Below, piece after piece: positions 7,438-19,153 of a stretch of 64,000 nucleotides of DNA; the stretch's first letter is position 1; each line of letters begins with the position of its first letter. This DNA is from Phyllobacterium zundukense (lineage in GTDB: Bacteria; Pseudomonadota; Alphaproteobacteria; Rhizobiales; Rhizobiaceae): positions 842,501 through 906,500 of the forward strand of contig NZ_CP017940.1 of NCBI RefSeq assembly GCF_002764115.1, read 5' to 3'. Under the pieces are notes generated by a model. It was given only the letters and a program-made list of their open reading frames with translations, had not been told where the DNA came from and did not search any database. A program made the translations under genes and the position numbers.

Positions 7438-8448
7438 TCAGTTTTGTCGAAACACTGTGCCGAATTCCTTCATTTGACGGACAACGTATTCCGGTTCCAT
7501 CAGCATGTCGGGCAAATAGATGCCGGGCTCGACCGGTTCACCCCCAGAAAGACCGAGGAGACGCTCGATTCCAAGCGCAACATGCAGCGCTGTCAGCGGA
7601 GCCTGTCCCTCTGGGTGCACGATATCCAGACGCTTATGCACTTTTTCACCCGTTAACAATTCGCCGCTGATCTCGATGGCAATCTCAGTGGAAAATGCGT
7701 CGCCCCGTCTTCTGCTCGCAGACATGCCATAAACGAGATCAAAACGAATGGACTTCACGTCTGTCGCCGTCGAAAGGCTCAACACATCGAGTGGCGAGTA
7801 TGCGCTGGCTTCGACCTCAGTGCCGTCAATATCGATGAATCCCCGCTTGGCCTCCTCGCCTTTGACCCAGCGCCAACGTCCGTCTTTGAGCTGCAGTGGA
7901 TTAGGCGCCGATTCGGTGAGCCGCTGAAAATCTGCAAAGGCTGCTGGCCCACCCATATCCTGTTCGTCAAGGACGACAGTGATTGAAATCTGATCAATGG
8001 TTCGAAAATCAAGCGCTGCCTGAAGCGCCGGGAAGGTGGCGGCGCCCGCCAACCAGTTGCTCGCCATGAGGATCGGAGCGCTTCCGGGCTTGCGGATCGC
8101 GAGTGCCATTTCCGGCCCCACTTCGAATACTCCGCTGGAGACGCTGAGATATGGCAAGCCATGAGCCTGGGCATACTTCATGCTGTTGAGTGTCTCATCC
8201 TTCACGAATACGGCGATCGCGCTGTAAGCGGAGCTTGCGTCCTGGCCGAGATCGGTCCGGTCGAGATCGATTCTGGCAGCGACGGCGTTACCCACTGCTT
8301 CGGCAATGCCTTGCGCCTTGGCGATGTCGCGACCGCCGATGGCAATGGGCAGGTCGGGGTGCAGCCGGCGCAGCGTTTGTGCTGTTTTTGCTCCGACGAT
8401 ACCTGAACCGCCAATGATCAGAACAGGTTTTGTTATGGGTAATGACAT
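7438..8448 (-). CDS. Saccharopine dehydrogenase-like NAD(P)-binding oxidoreductase
   Basis: This 336-residue protein has an N-terminal Rossmann nucleotide-binding motif GGSGIVG (residues 13-19) and the GGRD segment typical of saccharopine-dehydrogenase-like proteins. The substrate is unknown. The start at 8448 has AAGGAG nine bases upstream; an in-frame start 23 codons earlier lacks one and would run into the operator. It is divergent from a TetR gene with two tandem palindromes between them, so it is very likely the target of that repressor. No further gene follows in the same operon before the hairpin at 7336. Confidence 0.75.
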   Translation of the reverse strand: MSLPITKPVLIIGGSGIVGAKTAQTLRRLHPDLPIAIGGRDIAKAQGIAEAVGNAVAARIDLDRTDLGQDASSAYSAIAVFVKDETLNSMKYAQAHGLPYLSVSSGVFEVGPEMALAIRKPGSAPILMASNWLAGAATFPALQAALDFRTIDQISITVVLDEQDMGGPAAFADFQRLTESAPNPLQLKDGRWRWVKGEEAKRGFIDIDGTEVEASAYSPLDVLSLSTATDVKSIRFDLVYGMSASRRRGDAFSTEIAIEISGELLTGEKVHKRLDIVHPEGQAPLTALHVALGIERLLGLSGGEPVEPGIYLPDMLMEPEYVVRQMKEFGTVFRQN

Positions 8449-8518
8449 GGCCTCGACTCCTTCTTGAAACTGGACAATGGTGAACGCGAGGGGGCGATTC
8501 CTCTCGCTTATTGCCATG

Positions 8519-8545
8519 TTACTAATAGTAAGTTACTACTAGTAA
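8519..8545. promoter_or_regulatory. Tandem palindromic operator for TetR
   Basis: There are two copies of TTACTANTAGTAA (8519-8531 and 8533-8545), each a perfect palindrome around its central base, separated by a single G. They lie between the divergent oxidoreductase and TetR genes. The arrangement suggests two repressor dimers bound side by side on the DNA. Confidence 0.75.
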
Positions 8546-8601
8546 CATTACAAGAGTTGTTATGCCAAAAAACTGCCGTGGGCGTGAAAGGTCGATGCCG
8601 G

Positions 8602-9186
8602 ATGGCGAATGGTTCAGCGAAGAAAATGCCGAAGGCGCAGAGGCGTGATCAGCTTCTGGATACGGCGCTTTGCATTATTCGCGAGCAAGGTACCGATGCT
8701 CTGACGCTCGGTTATCTTGCCGAGCAGGCCGGCGTAAGCAAGCCTATTGCCTACGAGCATTTCGGCACGCGCGCTGGTTTGCTGATTGCGCTCTATGAGC
8801 AATTGGACCAACGGCAGGTCGATGAACTCGCTGCTGCGATCGAGGAAACGCCGAAGCAGCTCGAGAATGTCGCGCGGGTCATGAGCGATGCCTATATGGC
8901 GTGCTATCGATCGATCGGTCCTGAATGGTCGGCGATTTCGGCCGCGCTCAAGGGCGATGAGGAAATGGAAAGGTTTCAGGCAAAACTGATCGACAGCTAT
9001 GTCGACCTCTATTGCTCAACCCTGGCGCCGTACACCGCTCTGCCGGATACCGAACTCCGTTTGCGCTGCGTAGGTATCATTGGTGCGGCAGAGGCGATTT
9101 CCAGAGAAATGGTGCGTGGGAATCTCGACGAAGCAGCGGCTGCACGCGTTTTGCAATCGCTGATCGTCAATTGGCTTTCCGCCTGA
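8602..9186 (+). CDS. TetR-family transcriptional regulator
   Basis: This 194-residue repressor-type regulator has an N-terminal helix-turn-helix of the TetR family (TLGYLAEQAGVSKPIAYEHF, about residues 35-54) and a variable ligand-binding helical domain. It is divergent from the saccharopine-dehydrogenase-like gene, with a tandem palindrome in the shared promoter region, so autoregulation plus control of that gene is the likely arrangement. The start at 8602 is chosen as the first ATG well before the HTH. M9 (8626) is an alternative, and upstream in-frame codons would run through the operator. The ligand is unknown. Confidence 0.87.
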   Translation: MANGSAKKMPKAQRRDQLLDTALCIIREQGTDALTLGYLAEQAGVSKPIAYEHFGTRAGLLIALYEQLDQRQVDELAAAIEETPKQLENVARVMSDAYMACYRSIGPEWSAISAALKGDEEMERFQAKLIDSYVDLYCSTLAPYTALPDTELRLRCVGIIGAAEAISREMVRGNLDEAAAARVLQSLIVNWLSA

Positions 9187-9195
9187 ATTCCACCG

Positions 9196-10442
9196 TCAGT
9201 TTGCCGGCACGGGCTGGGGTATGGGACTCCCCTTGCTGTTCTTGCTTAGTGTCAGCACCAATAGTGCCGCGATGAGGCATAGAATTCCAGCGACGAGGAA
9301 GGCTGGCAGGTAGGTTGCGTATTCGGTGCGGGCGAAACCGCCGCCATAGGCCGCCGAAGCCGCTCCAAGCTGGTGCCGGCAAATATCCATCCAAAGACCA
9401 GCCCGGCTTTCTCGCGGCCGAAACGATCCGTTGCAAGCTTCACTGTCGGCGGGACCGTAGCGATCCAATCGAGACCGTAGAACATGGCGAAAAGAGACAG
9501 GCCATAGAAGGAGAAGTCGGAATAGGGCAGGTAGAGCAGCGAAAGGCCGCGCAGTCCGTAGTACCAAAACAGGAGCCAGCGATTGTCCACCCGGTCGGAC
9601 AGCCAGCCGGATCCAATCGTACCGAAAAAATCGAAAAAGCCCATCATCGCCAGCACGCTGGCTGCAGCCACTGGCACCATGCCAAAGTCGCCGCACAGTG
9701 CCACAAAATGTGTGCCGATCAGGCCGTTCGTGCTTGCGCCGCACACATAGAATGTTGCGAAAAGCACCCAGAAGGTGCTGCTGCGTGATGCTTCCTTCAA
9801 TACGAAAAGAGGCATGGTGACCAGCGACAGCAAGCCACCGGTTACCGGCAGCGAAGTGGCGATTTCCTTGTCACCATAGGCGGGAAGACCGACATCCGAT
9901 GGCCGCTCGCGCATCAGGAAGAAAACAGCGACAACTGCGACGATCAGCAATCCACAGATCAGCATGATCGCCGTCCGCCAGCCATAATGATCGCTGAGCG
10001 AGGCCATGAGCGGCATGAACGCCAACTGTCCAGTTGCAGAACTGGCGGTCAGCATGCCGAGTACCAGGCCGCGCCGTTCGGTAAACCAGCGTGCGGCGAC
10101 GGTAGCGCCCAGCACCACTGCGGTGAGACCCGTTCCGAAGCCGACGACAATACCCCACAGCAGAATCAACTGCCATACCTCTGTCATGGCCAGCGAAGCC
10201 AACAGTCCACCAGTGATCAGCGCCAATGCAACGCAAACCACACGACGGACGCCGAAATAGTTCATGAACGCCGCAGCAAACGGGCCCATGAGACCGAACA
10301 GCAACAGCCGGATGGAAAAGGCCGTGGCGATTTGCTCAGTTTCCCAGCCAAATTCCTTTTCCAATGGCACGATCAGGACGCCAGGCGCGCCTACCGCCGC
10401 TGCCGTTACGAGCATAGTGAGAAACGTGACGGCGATGACCAC
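9196..10442 (-). pseudogene. MFS transporter, frameshifted near the C-terminus
   Basis: This is a major facilitator superfamily permease with about 12 membrane segments. The first frame runs from 10442 with MFS signatures (RRGLVLGMLTASSATGQLAF, SGWLSDRVDNRW) up to GLVFGWIFAG, then turns into nonsense. The expected continuation (HQLGAASAAYGGG...EYATYLPAFLVAGILC) is in another frame ending at 9196. Restoring one base (a C) near 9376 rejoins them into about 415 residues. The N-terminus is also suspicious: in-frame codons upstream of the GTG at 10442 read HYGW, a usual MFS start, but no start codon follows in that frame, while an ATG at 10491 is out of frame by one. It could be a real pseudogene or a sequencing error. 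Confidence 0.75.
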
Positions 10443-10525
10443 CCAACCGTAATGAACATTGCGACGGGCGAGCGAAGCGGCGAGCGATCATGTCCGGTCT
10501 TTCAGGGAAGAGGGCTAGTGCTGCA

Positions 10526-11568
10526 TCAAATCAATGGTGCTGACGAGAGATCGAGGAGATCAAGTTTGCCACCGGCAAGCCGTTGCCTCGTACGGGCATT
10601 GGTCAGCAATTCGTGTGGCGCACCAAGGGGAATGGCGCTCACCTTGTCGAGCCGGTCGATATGCTCCGCGGTCAGGACAAGCGAAGCGGCAGCGAGATTG
10701 TCGCGCAACTGCTCGACGGTTTTTGGACCTATGATCGGCATGACACCTTTGGCTGCAACCCAGGCAATGCCGACATGGCTGGGGGCCGCGCCGATTTCAT
10801 CGGAAATCGCCAGCAATTCGTCGATAATCGCCGTTCGCTGCGGACTGTCTTCGTGCTGGATAACGACGCCGAGGCCCGTGGCACGGCCTTCCTCACCCCT
10901 GCGGTACTTGCCCGTAAGCAAACCTCCTCCAAGCGGCGACCAACCAACGGTACCTAGCCCGAAGCCTTTGGCCATAGGCAGCAATTCACGCTCGGCGCTG
11001 CGTTCAACGAGACTATATTCCGTCTGGAGACCGGCCACCGGCGTCCAGCCGCGCAGGGACGCGATGGTCGCGCCACTGGCGATGCGCCAGGCCGCGAAGT
11101 TGGAGAACCCGGTATAAATGATCTTGCCCGCGCGGACGAGATCATCGAGACCGCGAACGATTTCTTCAATTGGCGTCATTTCATCGGACATGTGAACCCA
11201 GAGCAGGTCGATGCGGTCTGTCTTCAGCCGTTTCAGGCTGGCTTCGACCGCCTGGATCATGGATTTGCGACTGTTGCCGACGCAGAGAGACTGGGAGTTG
11301 CCGAGGCGCCATGTGAATATTTGGTGGCAAGAACGAAGTTGTCGCGTTCGGGGGCAATGAATTCTCCTATCATCGCTTCCGATTGACCAAACTGATAGCT
11401 GTCCGACGTATCGATGAAATTTCCCCCGGCTTCGGCATAGCCGTCGAAGATTGGCCGCGCGATATCAGGCGTGGAACCATAGCCCCAACCGGTGCCGAAA
11501 TTTCCCGTGCCCAGCGCAAACTCCGAAACGCGGAGACCTGTATGATTGCCAAATAGCTTGTAGCGCAT
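10526..11568 (-). pseudogene. Aldo/keto reductase, frameshifted
   Basis: This is an NADPH-dependent aldo/keto reductase of about 347 residues split by a frameshift. The N-terminal part (from 11568) carries MRYKLFG...FALGTGNFG, the catalytic Asp/Tyr segment FIDTSDSYQFG and the Lys in LATKYSHG. It stops at 11257. The rest (WVHMSDEMTPIEEI, GFSNFAAWRI, GWSPLGGGLLTGKY, IIGPKTVEQL) is in a second frame from 11260 to 10526. A one-base loss near 11275-11295 explains it. The stop of the first frame and the ATG of the second overlap as ATGA, which would permit coupled translation, but a split TIM barrel is unlikely to work. It is adjacent to the similarly frameshifted MFS gene and divergent from a TetR gene. 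Confidence 0.8.
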
Positions 11569-11612
11569 GAGATACTCTCCCTTTTGCAGTTGTCTGCCGC
11601 AGTCGATTTTAA

Positions 11613-11652
11613 ATGATGATCATAATTATTGACTATACATGACGATCATCAT
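11613..11652. promoter_or_regulatory. TetR operator, inverted repeat
   Basis: The 9-bp arms ATGATGATC (11613-11621) and GATCATCAT (11644-11652) form an inverted repeat in an AT-rich stretch between the divergent aldo/keto reductase and TetR genes. It probably overlaps both promoters. Confidence 0.6.
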
Positions 11653-11689
11653 ATAAAAAGTCAACAATGTTTTTTGAAAGGATTGGTTC

Positions 11690-12271
11690 ATGCGTGTCAG
11701 CAGGGAACAGGCAGCCAAGAACCGGGAGCGGATCATAGACGTTGCTAGCCGGGAATTTCGCGAGAAGGGTTTCGATGGGATCGGCGTGGCGGACGTAATG
11801 AAAAGTGCCGGCCTGACACATGGTGGCTTTTATGGCCATTTCGCATCCAAGGACGACCTCATCGCGGAGGCCTGCGCCGCTTCAATGGATCGATCGGCCG
11901 AAAAATGGTCGAAGCTTGCGGAAACATCGCCGGACGAAGCTTTCGCAGCGATTACCAGTTCCTATCTGCTGAAAGCACATCGCGACAATAAGGCGTCGGG
12001 ATGCACGATGGCGGCACTGGCCCCTGATATTGCACGACAGAGCGGGCCTGTGCGCAAGCGTTTCAGCGAGGGTACACGTACCTTGCTTGACATTCTTGCC
12101 AAGGCAATTCCGGGACAATCCGAAGAGTCCAGACGTGAGAAAGCATTGGCCACGATGGCGGGTCTCGTCGGCACGCTGGTTCTGTCGCGTGCCGTTGACG
12201 ATCCCGAATTTGCCGACGAAATCCTGAAAGCAGGGCAGGCGGCTTTTGGATCTGGCGAAACCGCCGAATAG
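11690..12271 (+). CDS. TetR-family regulator (NemR/AcuR-like)
   Basis: This 193-residue regulator has the N-terminal HTH IGVADVMKSAGLTHGGFYGHF (about residues 32-52). The THGGFYGHF recognition-helix form is typical of a TetR group that controls oxidoreductases acting on reactive electrophiles. It is preceded by GAAAGGA about 9 bases before the ATG and by an inverted-repeat operator shared with the divergent aldo/keto reductase. Because its presumed target is frameshifted, this regulator may now control only itself or unlinked genes. It ends 9 bases from the convergent uvrB stop. Confidence 0.88.
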   Translation: MRVSREQAAKNRERIIDVASREFREKGFDGIGVADVMKSAGLTHGGFYGHFASKDDLIAEACAASMDRSAEKWSKLAETSPDEAFAAITSSYLLKAHRDNKASGCTMAALAPDIARQSGPVRKRFSEGTRTLLDILAKAIPGQSEESRREKALATMAGLVGTLVLSRAVDDPEFADEILKAGQAAFGSGETAE

Positions 12272-12280
12272 ATCCGAAAG

Positions 12281-15097
<2,817 letters not shown>

Positions 15098-15167
15098 AGG
15101 TTGAATATGGTGGGAGTCCGGCAAAATGGAAAGAGTTGAGTTTTGAAAAGTCGATCATCCGGACAGG

Positions 15168-15192
15168 CTCCTGACATAGTGTTGTCAGGAGG
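15168..15192. repeat. Small hairpin between HNH gene and uvrB
   Basis: CTCCTGACA and TGTCAGGAG form an inverted repeat around a short spacer, directly after the HNH gene and about 70 bases before the uvrB start (both on the minus strand). There is no T-run. Confidence 0.5.
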
Positions 15193-15201
15193 TGCGCCCT
15201 A

Positions 15202-16173
15202 TCAAGCAGTTGGATGGCTGTGCACGAAACGCTGGAATATTTGCTCGCGATGATAACGCAAAAACTCGGGATGAGGGCGATGGCTGTCGTTTTCCGGCAG
15301 ATTTATTTGTCCTGATTCATTCAGCAGACTATCGATCCGGGGCTGGAAACAGTGACGCGATTTCAGGATTCGGTAATCGGTATCAATCGAGATAAGTCCC
15401 TTGTCGAACATCCAGTGAAGACATCGCGAAAGCGCGATGCCATTGCTTGCCGAATCTGGCCCGCCTGCCTCGACAGGCATTATGTGCGCGCATTCCACTT
15501 CGAAAGTACCATCAGGGGCCTGCATCGAGATCCCGGTCATCGCGCATTCCATGTCATAGGCCTCGCCGACCATCTGTCGGAAAGCCCGGTCGCGCAGAGA
15601 ACGCGATGTCAATATCCGCGTGCGCTCCGACGTGGCGGGTGGATCTTCAGAGAAGCCCCACGATGATATCGGGGAAGGCGGCGTCTCTTCATCTGGCAAG
15701 ACCGTCTGGAGGCCCGCTTCCATGATCCGCCTGAAAACCCCATCAGATATTGCTCGCACGGACTGCTGTGCCAGCGAGGCATTCACAGAACCATCGCTCT
15801 CCTTCATATCCTGTTCGAAATAAGGGTTGGCCAGAAAAGCATCGCGCACGCTGAAGGGCACGGGTGTGGGAAACTCAATGTACTGATGAAGGGATGCATT
15901 GAGGTAACCCGGCCAGTCATCGGCGGCATGAATCGCCATCACACGCGCAGCCGCGAAATACCCGGCCGGACGAATTTTACGTTTTCCAGCCCGCGGCATG
16001 GGTTGATAGTAGATAATCCAGTCGCCTAGCGTGTCCCGAACGATGTGCTGGTATTTATCGTTGAAGCGGAAGCGGAGTTCGAGGCACTGACTATCGTATT
16101 CTCTCGATTTAATATGAAAGATTGCTGGCACGCTGCTTAGATCCTGCTGCTGAAACAAAGGTTGTTTCAGCAT
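15202..16173 (-). CDS. HNH endonuclease domain protein (HNH_2 type)
   Basis: This 323-residue protein has a C-terminal HNH nuclease module: C210-AMTG, then VECAHI (E227, H230), GGPDSASNGIALS (N244), CLHWMFDKGLISID (H253, D257). This fits the HNH_2 pattern found in putative restriction endonucleases. The N-terminal 180 residues have no domain I recognise; they contain an aromatic, mixed alpha/beta region (DWIIYYQPMPRAGKRKI) that could read DNA. No methyltransferase or other restriction partner is nearby, so a restriction role is only an inference. The start lacks a strong ribosome site. It lies upstream of uvrB in the same direction, separated by a small hairpin. Confidence 0.75.
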   Translation of the reverse strand: MLKQPLFQQQDLSSVPAIFHIKSREYDSQCLELRFRFNDKYQHIVRDTLGDWIIYYQPMPRAGKRKIRPAGYFAAARVMAIHAADDWPGYLNASLHQYIEFPTPVPFSVRDAFLANPYFEQDMKESDGSVNASLAQQSVRAISDGVFRRIMEAGLQTVLPDEETPPSPISSWGFSEDPPATSERTRILTSRSLRDRAFRQMVGEAYDMECAMTGISMQAPDGTFEVECAHIMPVEAGGPDSASNGIALSRCLHWMFDKGLISIDTDYRILKSRHCFQPRIDSLLNESGQINLPENDSHRPHPEFLRYHREQIFQRFVHSHPTA

Positions 16174-16258
16174 GGCGATGGCCGGATTGAAGCGAAACGC
16201 ATTCGGAATTGTATTTTCAGGATCTGCTCAATCTGCGATGGCAAGGCGCGGAGCCTTG

Positions 16259-16591
16259 TCAGCCATAGCGCAGTTTAAGGCCTAGGATCGTGAGGATCAG
16301 CAGAAGTGTTACCCCGTTCGCGGCCATGACTGGCCAGGAACTAATCATCATTCCATAGACCAACCAGAGGAAAACACCCAAAACGAGCGAGACATTGGTT
16401 ACGAGCGAAATACTTGCTGTATCCCGATGCCGGACAATCCTGATGATCTGCGGGATCCAGCACAGGGTGGTAATCACGGCGGCAAGGCTGCCGATAAGCT
16501 CGATATGGAGAGGCACGGATCGATCTTTCAAAAGGGGGAGGAATGCAATTGATATATGAGCAGATTCTTCTGAAAAATACAGCGGAATCAT
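16259..16591 (-). CDS. SemiSWEET-type PQ-loop sugar transporter
   Basis: This is a small three-helix membrane protein that works as a dimer to move sugars across the inner membrane. The core (ELIGSLAAVITTLCWIPQIIRIVRHRDTASISL...) shows the CWIPQ motif of the PQ-loop and three hydrophobic segments. The conserved core is about 80 residues; the 110-residue frame adds a 27-residue N-terminal extension that may be untranslated. A GTG giving VPLHIELIG would make a standard-length SemiSWEET. It is preceded by the divergent-free gap to the hydrolase lipoprotein gene. The substrate is unknown. Confidence 0.75.
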   Translation of the reverse strand: MIPLYFSEESAHISIAFLPLLKDRSVPLHIELIGSLAAVITTLCWIPQIIRIVRHRDTASISLVTNVSLVLGVFLWLVYGMMISSWPVMAANGVTLLLILTILGLKLRYG

Positions 16592-16640
16592 GACACAAAG
16601 TTACTGCGCGACAAATTTATTTTTTGCGCGTTCTTGCGCG

Positions 16641-17810
16641 CTATCGCATGGCACCCAGAAGCCGGGCAGGAAGGTAAATTACGAGAGAAGCTGCACCGGA
16701 AATAGCAGATGTTCCGTCGGCCAGGATCGCTTGCCCGGTCGGGGTCTCGTCGCCCTCAAGTATTCTTTCCGATAGCTGCCCGCTGCGGGACATTGCCATA
16801 AGTGTTGGAGAGCTTGCGAAGACGCCATGCGACCCGCCATCGAGTTCCGACGCGTCCAGAACCAGAATGCCGAGCTTCTGCAGCATGGGGATGCTTGAAC
16901 CGTCGCCGACACGTGCGTGGCCGCCGGTAATGCGGCCCGATACGTTCAATGCGCGGTCCGCACGCGATACGAGGACGACAAACGGTCTTGGCAGTTCGCC
17001 AATATCCGCGACTTGCGACTGGAACACGTCGACATCGATATCGGGTGCCGCGAGCATCACTCCGGACAAGTGGCGGAGCACGTCGCGGTGGCCGGTTTCT
17101 GCGAGTTTGGTGAGCGCTTCCATGACGGCAAACGAGCCCATCGAATGGCCGACGAGCAAGGTCCTGGTGGCTTTTGTCCTGGCAATGAGCTGCAATAGTT
17201 CGGCCAGCCCCTCCCGGCCATAAGTCGCACTGTCGCGGTCATAGACATAGAGCCCCACAGCACCGGCCGATGGCCAGGAATAATGGACCGCGACGGCGGG
17301 AAGGCCGTAATCATGGGCGATTTGAGCTTGGCGAAAGACACCGTCGGCAAAGTTGTTATTATAGCCGTGGACAAAGATGAAAATCTCACGCTTGTCGGCA
17401 GGGCGCCTTGCAAGTTCTGCATTGATCCTGTCGACGAAGATTTGACCGTTGTCGTAAGGCTGGAAAGTGGTTGCTGCAAAATGCCGGGCCGGATTTGGCT
17501 TGCTACTGGATTTTTCCACTTCGCCGTTCTTGTGATTGGGCGGAATGCCGATGTCGACGCGGGCGAAATTCAGGGTCGACGAGCGTTTCGACGAGTAGGG
17601 CTGGGAGAGGTCGTCCGAGCGCTCACGGCTGGTCGCAACGAAAACAGGTACGACCGCTTTCGGGCCGGTCTTGTCATTGACAACAGGTGCTGGCACTGCA
17701 GCATTGGCCTTGATGACGTTGCGTGCATCGAGACCAAGAACGGCGCGCCCGCCACAACCGGCAAGCATGAGCATGACAAGCAAAAATGCCGACAAGCGCG
17801 AAACAGTCAT
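16641..17810 (-). CDS. Alpha/beta hydrolase lipoprotein (DUF900)
   Basis: This exported hydrolase has 389 residues. Its signal peptide has lipobox LMLAG-C (Cys19), so it is probably membrane-anchored. The DUF900 alpha/beta-hydrolase domain has FVHGYNNNF (about 147-155) for the oxyanion region, the nucleophile elbow GHSMGS with Ser223, an Asp in LVSRADRAL and a late His in GGSHGVF. The family is common in alphaproteobacteria; the substrate is not established, with esterase or lipase activity assumed. It stands alone, transcribed in the same direction as the downstream SemiSWEET gene 50 bases away. Confidence 0.82.
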   Translation of the reverse strand: MTVSRLSAFLLVMLMLAGCGGRAVLGLDARNVIKANAAVPAPVVNDKTGPKAVVPVFVATSRERSDDLSQPYSSKRSSTLNFARVDIGIPPNHKNGEVEKSSSKPNPARHFAATTFQPYDNGQIFVDRINAELARRPADKREIFIFVHGYNNNFADGVFRQAQIAHDYGLPAVAVHYSWPSAGAVGLYVYDRDSATYGREGLAELLQLIARTKATRTLLVGHSMGSFAVMEALTKLAETGHRDVLRHLSGVMLAAPDIDVDVFQSQVADIGELPRPFVVLVSRADRALNVSGRITGGHARVGDGSSIPMLQKLGILVLDASELDGGSHGVFASSPTLMAMSRSGQLSERILEGDETPTGQAILADGTSAISGAASLVIYLPARLLGAMR

Positions 17811-17956
17811 GACCTCAACTCCGATCCGCAGTCGCGCGAGTTAGAAACAGCATTCAGCCTGGCGCTGCAACCCAAAAGCGATCACCAGCCGCGCCTCAAA
17901 TACCCGATAGCCTAGGCTCGTGACAATTTTCCAACACTTGCCACGTGCCGAGCCTA

Positions 17957-19153
17957 TCAGACAATCAGCGGATCGCTTCCCATGTTGAGATGGAGTTCAT
18001 GCCCATCGTATGCGTTGGCTTCTGCAACCGTTTCATTCAATTCCACGCCAAGACCGGGTTCCGACGATGGAATGACGTAACCGTTTTCCCACTGGATCGG
18101 CTTCTTCAGGATGTCGGCGTGGAAGCCGCCGAAGGCCTGAATACATTCGAGAATAAGGAAGTTCGGACTGCACGTTGATATCTGGATGTTGGCTGCACCG
18201 ACGATAGGGCCGCAATAGAGATGCGGCGCGATCTGTGCGTGAAAGGTCTCTGCCATTCCGGCAATCTTCTTGGCCTCAAGAATGCCGCCGACGCGGCCAA
18301 GATTCATCTGCAAGATGTTTGCTGCCCTGTTCACCAGCAACCGCTGAAACTCATACTTGGTCGTCAGGCGCTCGCCGGCAGCGATGGGAATGGACGTATG
18401 CTGCTGCACATAGCCCATATTCTCCGGCATGTCCGGCGGTACCGGCTCTTCCAGCCAGAGCGGATCATAGGGCTCGAGCCGCTTTGCCAGCCGCACGGCG
18501 CTGGTCGGTGTCATCTGGCCATGGGTGCCAAACAACAGATCGGCCTTGGAACCAACGGCCTCGCGCACGAGACGAACGAATTTCTCGCCAAGATCGAGCT
18601 GCTCAAGCGAAAGCTGCCGGGGATCAAACGAAGTGTAGGGAGCAACCGGATCGAACTTAACCGCGGTATAGCCCTGCGCGACATATTCGGCCGCGCGCTC
18701 GGCCGAGGCTTCAGCGTTCCAGTAGATGGCGGACGTCTCTCCAAGTTCCGGCTTCGGGTAGAGATAGGTGTAGCTGCGCAAGCGCTGATGCACCATGCCG
18801 CCGAGCAGTTCGTAGACCGGCTTGTCCGCTTCCTTGCCGATAATATCCCAGCAGGCCATTTCCAGCGCTGAAACCGCGCCCATGATCGTCACGTCCGGAC
18901 GCTGGGTGAAACCTCCGGAATAGGAGCGGCGGAAAAATCGCTCGATATGATGCGGGTCTTCGCCGATGAGCCAGCGCTCGGCGACATCTTCAATGACCTT
19001 GCGCATGATTTGCGGACTTACGGTCGAATTATAGGCTTCGCCATAGCCAACTACACCGGAATCGGTCGTGAGTTTGACAAAGAGGAACCAGGTGCCGCCA
19101 AAGGAAGGCGGTGGATTGCCGACCACGAAGGTTTTGACATCGGTTACTTTCAT
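17957..19153 (-). CDS. Mandelate racemase / muconate lactonizing enzyme family protein
   Basis: This enolase-superfamily enzyme of 398 residues is probably an acid-sugar dehydratase or cycloisomerase. The N-terminal capping domain (1-120) precedes a TIM barrel with the KFD lysine (K166), H211 in the GTHGQ segment, metal ligands E235/E236 (WLEEP) and E261 (AAGERL), and the catalytic base H311 (APHLYCGP). The residue normally giving the Asp partner of that His is Asn284 (QMNLGRVGG), which may point to a distinct reaction. The ATG has AGGAG six bases upstream. No transporter or sugar kinase is beside it, so the substrate cannot be inferred from context. Confidence 0.8.
   Translation of the reverse strand: MKVTDVKTFVVGNPPPSFGGTWFLFVKLTTDSGVVGYGEAYNSTVSPQIMRKVIEDVAERWLIGEDPHHIERFFRRSYSGGFTQRPDVTIMGAVSALEMACWDIIGKEADKPVYELLGGMVHQRLRSYTYLYPKPELGETSAIYWNAEASAERAAEYVAQGYTAVKFDPVAPYTSFDPRQLSLEQLDLGEKFVRLVREAVGSKADLLFGTHGQMTPTSAVRLAKRLEPYDPLWLEEPVPPDMPENMGYVQQHTSIPIAAGERLTTKYEFQRLLVNRAANILQMNLGRVGGILEAKKIAGMAETFHAQIAPHLYCGPIVGAANIQISTCSPNFLILECIQAFGGFHADILKKPIQWENGYVIPSSEPGLGVELNETVAEANAYDGHELHLNMGSDPLIV

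Noticed and set aside
7398..7670. 90-codon frame on the plus strand with a good AGGAG site before its ATG (MWRFMAETHSWFG...)
   Set aside because: From about codon 14 it runs antisense through the end of the oxidoreductase gene and becomes Arg/Pro-rich; at most a short remnant.
11257..11260. Aldo/keto reductase halves as two genuine coupled genes (ATGA overlap)
   Set aside because: Both halves together make exactly one TIM-barrel reductase; the split falls between catalytic strands, so a frameshift explains it better.
15098..15201. SOS (LexA) box upstream of uvrB
   Set aside because: No GTTC-N7-GTTC or GAAC-N7-GAAC motif is present.
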